From an uncultured Bacteroidota bacterium (lineage in GTDB: Bacteria; Bacteroidota; Bacteroidia; B-17B0; Aurantibacillaceae): a stretch of 50,276 bases of DNA. The notes under the pieces are model-generated. The model ran no database searches and was not told where the DNA came from. It saw only the letters and a list, made by a program, of their open reading frames with translations. The stretch is taken from contig CAITNS010000057.1 of the NCBI GenBank assembly GCA_903893815.1, positions 1-50,276 of the forward strand, written 5' to 3'. Positions 34,851-42,237 of this stretch are shown piece by piece; the stretch's first letter is position 1, and every line of letters starts with the position of its first letter. The translations under genes and the position numbers were made by a program.

Positions 34851-35618
34851 TTATTGTATTAGGATATCATTTAAATCTAAGGAATCGCCATTAAAAACAT
34901 TAATATCAACGTATGCATTAATGCCTATCATTTTCCCTGTTTCGGTATATTGCCAAATGTTCCAATTTGTGTTTTTTATTTTATAATCGTTATTCCTGTA
35001 ATTTGCTATCCATAGTTTATTATTCGGAAATTGATCTATTAAATGATCCCGGTAAAAACTTAGATAGGAATAAATCATGATTTCCAGTTTTGTTTTTTGT
35101 TTAAATTCTAGAATAAAATCATTAATTACTTTTATTAAGCGAGTTTTTGATAAATTATGAGCTTTTTCTATATCTAAAACCGGAATTAAATCACCTTTTT
35201 CAAAAATGGAATTTTCTATAAAATAATCTGCTTGTTTTTTACCGCTTATGTAAGGACTTAAATAATGATAAGAACCTTTTTTAAATTGCGGATACTTTTT
35301 TAAATTTTCAATATTTCTGGCATAACTTTCATCGGTATCTAAGCGTCCAAATATATTGGCACAAGTTGACCTGCAATAAGCAAATTTAATTTTGTTGTTT
35401 TGAACAATTTTTTTCCAATTAATTTCTCCTTGCCACTTAGATACATCAATGCCAAGAATTCCGTTTTCGTATGAAGTTGGAATTTTAAGGTCAGATATTT
35501 TGTTTATGATTCCATGTTTATTTTTTATTTTTTTATTGTAATAAATTATAGATGTAATTGCGCCAACTATTATTATAGATAGTATAACTAATAATCTTCT
35601 TTTATTTTTCTTTGTCAT
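34851..35618 (-). CDS. GH25-family muramidase with N-terminal membrane anchor
   Basis: The 255-residue protein starts with a membrane anchor at about residues 9-26 (LLVILSIIIVGAITSIIYY). The catalytic domain is a GH25 lysozyme: GILGIDVSKWQGEINW with Asp 58, KFAYCRSTCANIFGRLDTD, KGSYHYLSPYISGKKQADYF, and LIPVLDIEKAHN with the D-x-E pair Asp 149 / Glu 151. GH25 enzymes cut the glycan strand of peptidoglycan. It is anchored rather than freely secreted, so it probably acts on the cell's own wall. Fifth gene of the operon. Confidence 0.92.
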   Translation of the reverse strand: MTKKNKRRLLVILSIIIVGAITSIIYYNKKIKNKHGIINKISDLKIPTSYENGILGIDVSKWQGEINWKKIVQNNKIKFAYCRSTCANIFGRLDTDESYARNIENLKKYPQFKKGSYHYLSPYISGKKQADYFIENSIFEKGDLIPVLDIEKAHNLSKTRLIKVINDFILEFKQKTKLEIMIYSYLSFYRDHLIDQFPNNKLWIANYRNNDYKIKNTNWNIWQYTETGKMIGINAYVDINVFNGDSLDLNDILIQ

Positions 35619-35628
35619 TTTAAAATTA

Positions 35629-36249
35629 TTAGTTTAAAAAAAGATTAACATAGCTTTGGTTGCTATAATAAAAAGTTTGGCAATAACTTGATTCTTGATT
35701 TTTAGAATATAAAAGTCTTTTGTAATGTCTTGTTTTTTGCTCATGCATAAAAACATTATGGTTTATTGGTTCTTCACCATTTATCCATGCAGGTATAGCT
35801 TCAAAATATTGCCTTAAATAATCTTTTGCTAAATTAAATCCTAATTCACTCGATTTCTCAAAGTCAATTTTCGCTAATTCGTATTTTTCCATTTGATACA
35901 AAACAACCCCTCTTCCAAAATAGTAGCTCTTTTCTTTATTATTATTATTTAATAAGTAATTGTAATCATCCAATGCTTTATCATAAATTTTAGCATCAGC
36001 ATATGCACAAGCCCTATTGCTATAATATAAATTTGTTGGATTTAATATGACGGCTTTGTTGAAATTCTCAATGGCTTTTTGATAGCATTTTAGCTTCATA
36101 TTTTGTAACCCTAAATTATTAAACTCTAATGCTTCGTTTTCTTTTTTTTCATCAGAGTTTGTTTCTTTTTGTTTCGAATAACTATGCAGAGCCTTGATAA
36201 ATAGAAAGATTAGTAAGTATAATATTTGTTGTTTTGAATGATTATCCAT
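35629..36249 (-). CDS. TPR-repeat protein
   Basis: The 206-residue protein has an N-terminal hydrophobic stretch (ILYLLIFLFIKALHSY) that may be a signal anchor, then a charged linker, then about three TPRs: EFNNLGLQNMKLKCYQKAIE, FNKAVILNPTNLYYSNRACA and KSYYFGRGVVLYQMEKYELA. TPRs mediate protein-protein contacts. The C-terminal ~60 residues are unassigned. It separates the vWA/Cys-rich pair from the cell-wall enzymes and could physically link them; this is inference. Confidence 0.85.
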   Translation of the reverse strand: MDNHSKQQILYLLIFLFIKALHSYSKQKETNSDEKKENEALEFNNLGLQNMKLKCYQKAIENFNKAVILNPTNLYYSNRACAYADAKIYDKALDDYNYLLNNNNKEKSYYFGRGVVLYQMEKYELAKIDFEKSSELGFNLAKDYLRQYFEAIPAWINGEEPINHNVFMHEQKTRHYKRLLYSKNQESSYCQTFYYSNQSYVNLFLN

Positions 36250-36269
36250 AACAATTTCACTAATAATTT

Positions 36270-37295
36270 TTAATAAGTTTTATCTTTTATTGAGTTGTAA
36301 TTGATTTTTCTCTTTTCACCTCTTTCTCCTGAAATGATATAGTTTACAGAGATTCGTTCCCCTAATTTTTTCACTATTTCAGCATTGATTTTTGAAATCT
36401 CTTCATGAATTCTCATAGAGTGAGGATCACAGATATTTTTAATTGTTGTACTTAGTTCCTCTGTTGTTTTATTGGGTTGAAAGGATTGGTAAAGCTTTAT
36501 TAATTTACCATCTGAGTCTAATAAATCGGCCATGGTATAGCCTTGTTTTGATTCAAGGAATAATTTATAAATTGCTTTTCGTAACGGAGAAAATTTTAAT
36601 TCAATATTACCATAATCTGTTAGGATAAACCTACCTTTCTGTGTGATTTCTAGTCTGCTCAATTTAGTTTCTAGTTGCAGTCTGTTTCTAAACAGCAATT
36701 GTTTTCTTAAACCTTCAAAAGCATCTAGTATCTGTCCAATAATTCTTCCATCAATATGTTTAGCATGAATATGTTCTAGACATTTATCGCAAATATCTGC
36801 TGTTCTAAGTTTTAATAAAATTTCTCTTTTATGAATACATAAATCCATATAGCATCCTAATGAACTATCTTTATGCATATGACTATACATCATATCATAA
36901 TTTTCATAAACAAAGGACTTTAAAATATTGGAATAGAGTAGGTAGGCATCAGGAAACTCATTGCCTGCATTTGTATATAAACCCCAATCAGCGCTATGGA
37001 TCATGAAATTTTTTAAACCATCACCATGAGTAAAGAAATTATTTGTTAATCGGGTGTTTGTATATAAGCAAACAAAATCTGTTTGAGCTATTTTGTGTGA
37101 CTTTCTAAAATCCGCTATATAAATCATAGCTTCGTCAGGATGAATACTTCCACTGGCAGAAATTGAGGTTGGAATGATATGCTTATGACTATTAAATGTT
37201 AAAGGACCATCATAAGCATTTAAAAGTTCCTCTATTTTTACAAGTGATTTTTCATTAAAATCTTCTGTTCTAACAAGCCAAACATTCATGCTCAA
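36270..37295 (-). CDS. Cys-cluster protein with conserved C-terminal domain, 341 aa
   Basis: The function is unknown. Residues ~25-150 contain ASGSIHPDEAMIYIADFRKS and FFTHGDGLKNFMIHSADWGL. A putative zinc site is made by the Cys pairs in GCYMDLCIHKREILLKLRTA and DICDKCLEHI. The C-terminal part (FSPLRKAIYKLFLESKQGYT, then NKTTEELSTTIKNICDPHSM and HEEISKINAEIVKKLGERI) resembles a domain common in Bacteroidota signalling or conflict proteins, ending in a short basic tail. Directly follows the vWA gene (6 nt). I could not match the N-terminal region to a named family. Confidence 0.75.
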   Translation of the reverse strand: MSMNVWLVRTEDFNEKSLVKIEELLNAYDGPLTFNSHKHIIPTSISASGSIHPDEAMIYIADFRKSHKIAQTDFVCLYTNTRLTNNFFTHGDGLKNFMIHSADWGLYTNAGNEFPDAYLLYSNILKSFVYENYDMMYSHMHKDSSLGCYMDLCIHKREILLKLRTADICDKCLEHIHAKHIDGRIIGQILDAFEGLRKQLLFRNRLQLETKLSRLEITQKGRFILTDYGNIELKFSPLRKAIYKLFLESKQGYTMADLLDSDGKLIKLYQSFQPNKTTEELSTTIKNICDPHSMRIHEEISKINAEIVKKLGERISVNYIISGERGEKRKINYNSIKDKTY

Positions 37296-37301
37296 TTTTT
37301 T

Positions 37302-37910
37302 TTAATTTTTAAATTTATTCCAGTCCATTTCGTTTTTTGCAAGTCCAGTTAAACTATTTCCCATTTTTTTAAAAACAGAATTCATATCTTTTTTATAAAA
37401 TGAATGAGCATGCTCTTCTTTAATATTCATTTTTGTGGCTACATTCTTAGCATCAATTATAGCACCTAAAAACATAAAAATGTAACCTTCATTTTGCATT
37501 TCGAGAATTAATTTACGAATGTTTTCGAAATTAAACAAAAGCGACCTGTTTTCATGTCCGTCTGTAATAATAACAAATACAACTTTCTTTTCTCCTTTTT
37601 TTACGGAGCTTGATGAGTTTAGTCTTTCGGCAGAGGCAATAGTTCCAATGGCATCATACAATGAGGTATTACCACTTGGACAAAAATCGTTTAAATTTAA
37701 TTTGGGCAAATTCATAGGAGTTTGCTGATTTATCATTGTCCTTAAATAATCGTTAAAAAAATGAAGTGATGCTTTAAACTCTTGCTTTTTTTCTTCAATA
37801 GCTAAGTTTTGAATTGTAGCAAATTGTTCGTTTATACAGTTTACTGTAATTTTTTGACAGTCGGACATGGATCCGCTTTGGTCAATGATATAATGATATT
37901 GATTTTTCAT
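37302..37910 (-). CDS. vWA-domain protein, TerY-like
   Basis: The 202-residue protein is almost entirely a von Willebrand A domain. The MIDAS metal site can be placed: D-x-S-x-S in IIDQSGSMSDCQ (Asp 10, Ser 12, Ser 14), Thr 82 in GNTSLYDAI, and Asp 117 in VIITDGHEN. Such cytosolic vWA proteins resemble TerY of tellurite-type stress systems, which often travel with kinase/phosphatase and TPR genes. No signal peptide. Second gene of the operon, 37 nt after DUF6717. Confidence 0.9.
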   Translation of the reverse strand: MKNQYHYIIDQSGSMSDCQKITVNCINEQFATIQNLAIEEKKQEFKASLHFFNDYLRTMINQQTPMNLPKLNLNDFCPSGNTSLYDAIGTIASAERLNSSSSVKKGEKKVVFVIITDGHENRSLLFNFENIRKLILEMQNEGYIFMFLGAIIDAKNVATKMNIKEEHAHSFYKKDMNSVFKKMGNSLTGLAKNEMDWNKFKN

Positions 37911-37947
37911 TTTTTAAATTTTAAGTTTTATTTTTTTAATTTTATTT

Positions 37948-38286
37948 TTAATTACACACTTTAATGTATAGTTCCTTTGGCATTCTACCTAAATAAACAT
38001 AACGCGTAACATTGCAGAGCCACATTTTTTTTGGAAAACCTTGCGGACCTTCAATTTTATAATTACCACCATTTGTTAATTTGTTGGGAGTAATGAGTGA
38101 TACCTTTAAGGAATTATCTTGTGGCGTTTCATAAACTTTTATTTTAACGTAATTACTTTGATGTGATAATTTGTCTAATAGTCTATCAGCGCCCTGAACC
38201 ATTTCTAAGGCTGATTTAGGGCCTAACCAAAATTTTAGATTGATGTACCAGTTTCCTGCTTCTTTTGAGAATGATAATTTTTTCAT
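37948..38286 (-). CDS. DUF6717 protein, first gene of an eight-gene operon
   Basis: The 112-residue protein begins MKKLSFSKEAGNWYINLKFW and has KSALEMVQGADRLLDKLSHQ, then KKMWLCNVTRYVYLGRMPKE. I recall the pattern (W-Y-I-[DN]-L, LEMVxGADxxLD, KKMWLCxVT) as DUF6717, a small strand-rich family in Bacteroidota of unknown function. A promoter with -7-like CAATTTTG (minus strand, 38313-38320) and the palindrome GACAAGCTTGTC (38350-38361) lies upstream. A truncated duplicate of this start region lies at 24597-24711 on the other strand. Confidence 0.78.
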   Translation of the reverse strand: MKKLSFSKEAGNWYINLKFWLGPKSALEMVQGADRLLDKLSHQSNYVKIKVYETPQDNSLKVSLITPNKLTNGGNYKIEGPQGFPKKMWLCNVTRYVYLGRMPKELYIKVCN

Positions 38287-38363
38287 GTTTTTTTGTTTTA
38301 AATATTATGACACAAAATTGCAGTAAACCAGAAAATAATATACTATGTTGACAAGCTTGTCGT
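38250..38363 (-). repeat. Intact copy of inverted duplication, with operon promoter
   Basis: The minus strand contains the palindrome GACAAGCTTGTC, then CAATTTTG (-7-like), GTGTCATAATA and the DUF6717 start. All these elements recur in the same order on the plus strand at 24597-24711. Palindrome-to-(-7) spacing is 29 nt here and 28 nt in the other copy. Confidence 0.75.
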
Positions 38364-38413
38364 TTTTTAATGCTTTTATTATCCACTTCATACTTTATAT
38401 AAAATGGGTATTA

Positions 38414-38515
38414 TTTAAAAAAGATACACATGTTTAAAAATTTAATTGAATTTATAATCAGCACTTTAATAGTTGTTAACCATAGTGATAGTGAAATTTA
38501 TATGGTCTAAATTTG
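38414..38515 (+). promoter_or_regulatory. Duplicated promoter region, copy 1
   Basis: The segment includes AATTTAATTGAATTTATAAT followed by CAGCACTTTAATAGTTGTTA, and ends with a TAAATTTG -7 element (38508-38515). A second copy with the same length and the same 25-nt gap before its -7 lies at 39331-39432. It drives the DnaA-like pseudogene starting at 38530, whose start overlaps a small palindrome CATTGTACAATG (38521-38532). Confidence 0.7.
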
Positions 38516-38529
38516 TATGACATTGTACA

Positions 38530-39305
38530 ATGAATTTTATTGAGCTACTAAATACTAAGCCGAATAGATATTTTTCCTTTGGAAATTATTTCAGTAGCCA
38601 AGAGGATACTGTTAGTATTTATCCTGATATGACTTTTGTAAATCATTTTTTGGTTGTGTCTGGGAAAAAAGGCAGCGGTGTGACACATTTAATCTGTGGG
38701 TTATGTAATACCTATGTTTATAGTAAGCGGAACTCTATATATATATTACAGCTCAATCCCTGCTTTATATTAGTTCATTATTAAAAACAGATAATGATTA
38801 TAATTTATTTTTTTATCATCTGTTACAACAAGAGTTAATTGTTATAGACAATCTTCAATATTGTTATAAAAAATCATCAAAGCATACTATTTTCTTGCTT
38901 CAAATTATTCATTATACTAAATTAAATAAAGTTCCTTTGGTGTTAGGCTGTAGCGATGATAAAAAAGATATTACTAAATCAAAGACTTTTATAAAAGGGC
39001 TTAAGATTAAACGTATTGATTTAAAGGAGAAATCAAGTTATGATATTTATGTTATCCTTAGTAACCTTTGTAGTTTAGAAGATCAAATTCCTAAAGCTTT
39101 GTTATATGCTATTTCTGCCTATAATGGTATGGTACAAGAACATATTAATTGTTTAATTTCTATTAGATTCAATCCATTACTAAAAATTATTTCACATAAA
39201 GCATTGTCAACAGAGGATTTCGATGAATTATTTAATATTAAATCATATTTTCCAACACAACAATTCAGAAAATGTTTTCCTCAAATGCAGTTTGATTTTC
39301 CATAG
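38530..39305 (+). pseudogene. DnaA/Hda-like AAA+ protein, frameshifted at a (TA)5 tract
   Basis: Two frames of one gene. The first (MNFIELLNTKPNRYFSFGNY) has a P-loop VVSGKKGSGVTHLICGL in which the Walker A Lys is Val. It is interrupted in TATATATATA (38736-38745). In the other frame the protein continues ITAQSLLYISSLLKTD and ELIVIDNLQYCY (Walker B-like), then VPLVLGCSDDKKDITKS, ending in CFPQMQFDFP. Removing one TA unit would fuse the parts into about 258 residues. Order and motifs follow the DnaA/Hda ATPase core, without a DnaA domain IV. Either a decayed ATPase or a contingency (phase-variable) gene. Confidence 0.7.
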
Positions 39306-39330
39306 TAAGATTTTAACAGAAACATTGCTT

Positions 39331-39432
39331 TTTAACAAAGATACAGCTGTTCAAAAATTTAATTGAATTACAAATCAGCACTTTAATAGTTATTAACCAA
39401 ACTATTATTTTGCATTTCATGACCTAATTTTG
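39331..39432 (+). promoter_or_regulatory. Duplicated promoter region, copy 2
   Basis: The first 69 nt match copy 1 at 38414-38482 with few substitutions; then, after 25 nt of weaker similarity, a TAATTTTG (39425-39432) stands where copy 1 has TAAATTTG. The next ATG (39452) opens a 36-codon frame. Confidence 0.7.
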
Positions 39433-39451
39433 ATTTAAGAAAATTATAAAA

Positions 39452-39562
39452 ATGAATCAATATTTAAGAGAGTTAAAAAAAATAACTAATAATTACGAGA
39501 ATTATCAGGAAGTTGAAGATCTTCAGCAGCACTTGAATAGTAAGGTACCCTTCTTCTTTTAA
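39452..39562 (+). CDS. Candidate small protein, 36 aa
   Basis: The frame encodes MNQYLRELKKITNNYENYQE, then VEDLQQHLNSKVPFFF. It is amphipathic and Gln/Asn-rich, with no membrane segment. Support comes from its position 20 nt after the -7 element of a duplicated promoter rather than from family recognition. It could also be a remnant of a longer gene. Function unknown. Confidence 0.4.
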   Translation: MNQYLRELKKITNNYENYQEVEDLQQHLNSKVPFFF

Positions 39563-39683
39563 GATTAATACTATTGCGTTTTTTTGATTTAAATAATATA
39601 TACCAAAATTGAAATTAAGGACTAAAAATAGTTTTATTTTAAAGAGCTTATCATATTTAATTATATTTTTTAATATATACAGA

Positions 39684-39719
39684 TGTGCAGATAGGATGCA
39701 CAGTTAGGAGATAAATTTG
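39684..39719 (+). promoter_or_regulatory. TGTGCA-N7-TGCACA operator with -7 element, before the 157-aa gene
   Basis: TGTGCA (39684-39689) and TGCACA (39697-39702) form a perfect dyad; nine nucleotides later TAAATTTG (39712-39719) is the -7 element, and the start codon is at 39740. Geometry is identical to the sites at 25899 and 46479. Confidence 0.75.
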
Positions 39720-39739
39720 TATAACCAAAAAAAATAAAC

Positions 39740-40213
39740 ATGATTAAACACATAGCCAACAAACAAAACTCAGAACAAAAAAAATCTAATGATTTTGCTC
39801 GTTATAATTTCATACTGGCTATGATGAATATGGATGAGAAAATGGTCGGTCCATTACTTAGAGAGAATTCAAAGTTTTTGGGATATATGAATAACTGGCA
39901 ATTATTGCATTGGTTAAAAAATCAGTTTGACACATTAAACACAAGAATGTTTCACTCTAAATTTGAAGAAGGAATATCCCTTGATTATTACCCAGGTTCC
40001 GAAATGTATGAATTTTATTATGCACCAATGACTAATAGTGACAATGATAACTTTCAAACTCATGATGAGTATCAAAACTCAATTTTCAAAGATGATATTA
40101 CATTAAAAATAAAATTAGTGCTACTATTTGAAAATGGTAAGATTTCTGATATTAGGATACCAAATAGGGTTGCAAGTGTTGAAAAAATAACCAAATTTGA
40201 AAATGAAAACTAG
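39740..40213 (+). CDS. Hypothetical protein, 157 aa, under the TGTGCA operator
   Basis: The protein is hydrophilic, with no signal peptide or membrane segment. Visible features are a Lys/Asn-rich N-terminus, a helical part with MMNMDEKMVGPLLRENSKFL and NWQLLHWLKNQFDTLNTRMF, a segment EEGISLDYYPGSEMYEFYYA, and a C-terminal strand pair LKIKLVLLFENGKISDIRIP. I do not recognise the family. It is 119 nt upstream of the second ATPase gene, and may be cotranscribed with it, though a separate promoter cannot be excluded. Confidence 0.75.
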   Translation: MIKHIANKQNSEQKKSNDFARYNFILAMMNMDEKMVGPLLRENSKFLGYMNNWQLLHWLKNQFDTLNTRMFHSKFEEGISLDYYPGSEMYEFYYAPMTNSDNDNFQTHDEYQNSIFKDDITLKIKLVLLFENGKISDIRIPNRVASVEKITKFENEN

Positions 40214-40332
40214 CGTTTTAATTTTAAATTAATAAATTTTAAAAGAATAATTTTATTAATTTTAGATATGTATAGATATCGTAAATATAAATCAAAATAA
40301 GGGTTAAAAATCTATTTAAGAGGATTAGTAAA

Positions 40333-42237
40333 ATGAAAAGCATTTCAGTAAAAGGATATAAAGCAATTAACAAGGAAAAAAAAATTACACTGGCACCAAT
40401 TAATTTAATTATCGGTCCAAATGGCTCTGGGAAGAGTACATTAATTAATTCACTTATTCTAAGTAAAGGTTTTTTTAAAAGAGAGATTAGTGAATTTGGT
40501 AATTTTATAAGTTCACAAACTAAAAATGACAAGTATGATCCAGAAGATATATATACAAAAAGCCAATATGAATTAGCTTTTATGCCTAGGTTAATTAATC
40601 CATATGATAGTGTAGGTAAATTTAAAAAGGCTGATATTAATTATAATTCTAAGAAAAAAGAGTTTTCAATTTCTCTTCCTGTTGACCTGAGACATTTTAG
40701 TGATTTATTTCAAATTGAATTAACGTATTTTATTGAAAAAAATAATAATGCTCTTGTAAAAGGTCTAAAATTGATAAATGAAAGTAATAATTCAATTCTC
40801 TTTTCTGCTGAAATTACTAGTGATATAGTTAATAACTTATGCTCTTGTTTAATGAAAATTGATGTAGATTATTTAAATAATTTCATGAATGACCTTAAAA
40901 ATAAAAATAAAGAATTCAAACCTTTAACTGTCGAAGATTATAAATTTAAACCAGGAATAGATATTTCTTTTAAAGAAATGGCTGATATAGAAGATCAAGT
41001 CCATTCCGAGAATATAGAATTTAAAAGGAAGTTTTTTAAATCATTTAAACAGGAATTAAATTGCTCTTTAAATAATGTACAGGAATCTAATAATTCAAAT
41101 CCTAGTCATTTATTAAATTACTATAATAAAGTATCTAATCTTGATTTTTTTGATTATTCAAAGGAAGGTGACGCCTCTTTTAATATAAAAGACGACAAAG
41201 TATCTTATGATTTAGCAATGGATTTTGAGATTGAATGGATTAATATCATTAAAAATGGCTATGAATTTCAAATTGAAGCTTCTGGTTTTACTTCAATTTG
41301 TTTGAATAGTTGTTTAAATGGAGAATTTCCTTTTTACATTGATAAAGACATTATTAAAAATTCCGAAGCAAAAGTTAATTTATCACTTTTTAATATTAAC
41401 ATATCCAGTTCAAATAAAACTGATTTTATTTTTAATCAACTGTTATTTCGTAATCTCAATTATGCTTTGAAAAGATTAAATAAAGAAACAGAAGATCTTT
41501 TTTATATTCCACCAAATAGAAATCGGAACTACAAAATTAATAAGGACATGTCAGACCAAGATATTATCACATTGCTTATTGTTCGATTAAATAATATGCA
41601 ATATGAGGACAAATGGGCTAAACCCTTTGAGTATTTCGTGAATTATTGGTTAAGGGAATTCAATCTTAAAGACAAGGTTATTTTTAATTCAATTGAAGAT
41701 ATTATTTCATTATTTAATACAGATTTTGAAACAGGTGGAAAATTTGATTTGGGTTATGGAATTAGTCAGTTGATCCCGTTAATCTGTTTATTTTCTCTTT
41801 TTAATGAGAAGTATAAAGTTTCATCTTTAGATCCAGCAATTAGTGACCAATACATACAAACGTGGGGTGCAAGTAATTGTTTTTTAATTGAGGAACCAGA
41901 AGCAAATTTACACCCAAGTTTTCAATCAAAGTTAGCAGATTTATTTATTGATGCTTCATGGAAATTTGGTCATCAGTTTATTATTGAAACTCACAGTGAA
42001 TATATGGTAAGAAAATTTCAATATTGGGTAGCAAAAGGGAAAATTAAACCCTCAGATGTAAATATTTACTATTTTGATAATAAAAACGAAGATCCGGAAA
42101 TTAAAGATTTAATTATAAAGAAAATATCAATTAACAAAGATGGTTCTCTATCTGAGCCTTTTGGTGAAGGTTTTTTTGATGAAGCCACCAATTGGCAATT
42201 TGAGTTATTAAAAATTAAAAACGCCCAAAACAACTAA
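40333..42237 (+). CDS. OLD/DUF3696-like AAA ATPase, second copy
   Basis: The 634-residue protein has Walker A GPNGSGKST (residues 28-36), a long divergent helical/coil insertion, Walker B CFLIEEPEANLHPS with EEPEANLHP at 520-528, and a switch His in IETHSEYM (552-556). The tail EPFGEGFFDEATNWQFELLK matches the tail of the ATPase at 26339. Identity is evident in motif order but low elsewhere, so the two are distant paralogues. It overlaps the downstream 346-aa gene by 1 nt (TAATG), a two-gene ATPase plus effector arrangement seen in several defence systems. Confidence 0.9.
   Translation: MKSISVKGYKAINKEKKITLAPINLIIGPNGSGKSTLINSLILSKGFFKREISEFGNFISSQTKNDKYDPEDIYTKSQYELAFMPRLINPYDSVGKFKKADINYNSKKKEFSISLPVDLRHFSDLFQIELTYFIEKNNNALVKGLKLINESNNSILFSAEITSDIVNNLCSCLMKIDVDYLNNFMNDLKNKNKEFKPLTVEDYKFKPGIDISFKEMADIEDQVHSENIEFKRKFFKSFKQELNCSLNNVQESNNSNPSHLLNYYNKVSNLDFFDYSKEGDASFNIKDDKVSYDLAMDFEIEWINIIKNGYEFQIEASGFTSICLNSCLNGEFPFYIDKDIIKNSEAKVNLSLFNINISSSNKTDFIFNQLLFRNLNYALKRLNKETEDLFYIPPNRNRNYKINKDMSDQDIITLLIVRLNNMQYEDKWAKPFEYFVNYWLREFNLKDKVIFNSIEDIISLFNTDFETGGKFDLGYGISQLIPLICLFSLFNEKYKVSSLDPAISDQYIQTWGASNCFLIEEPEANLHPSFQSKLADLFIDASWKFGHQFIIETHSEYMVRKFQYWVAKGKIKPSDVNIYYFDNKNEDPEIKDLIIKKISINKDGSLSEPFGEGFFDEATNWQFELLKIKNAQNN

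Noticed and set aside
38379-38387. Replication origin beside the DnaA-like gene
   Set aside because: Only one near-match to a DnaA box (TTATCCACT) was found, no iteron array, and the gene is broken.
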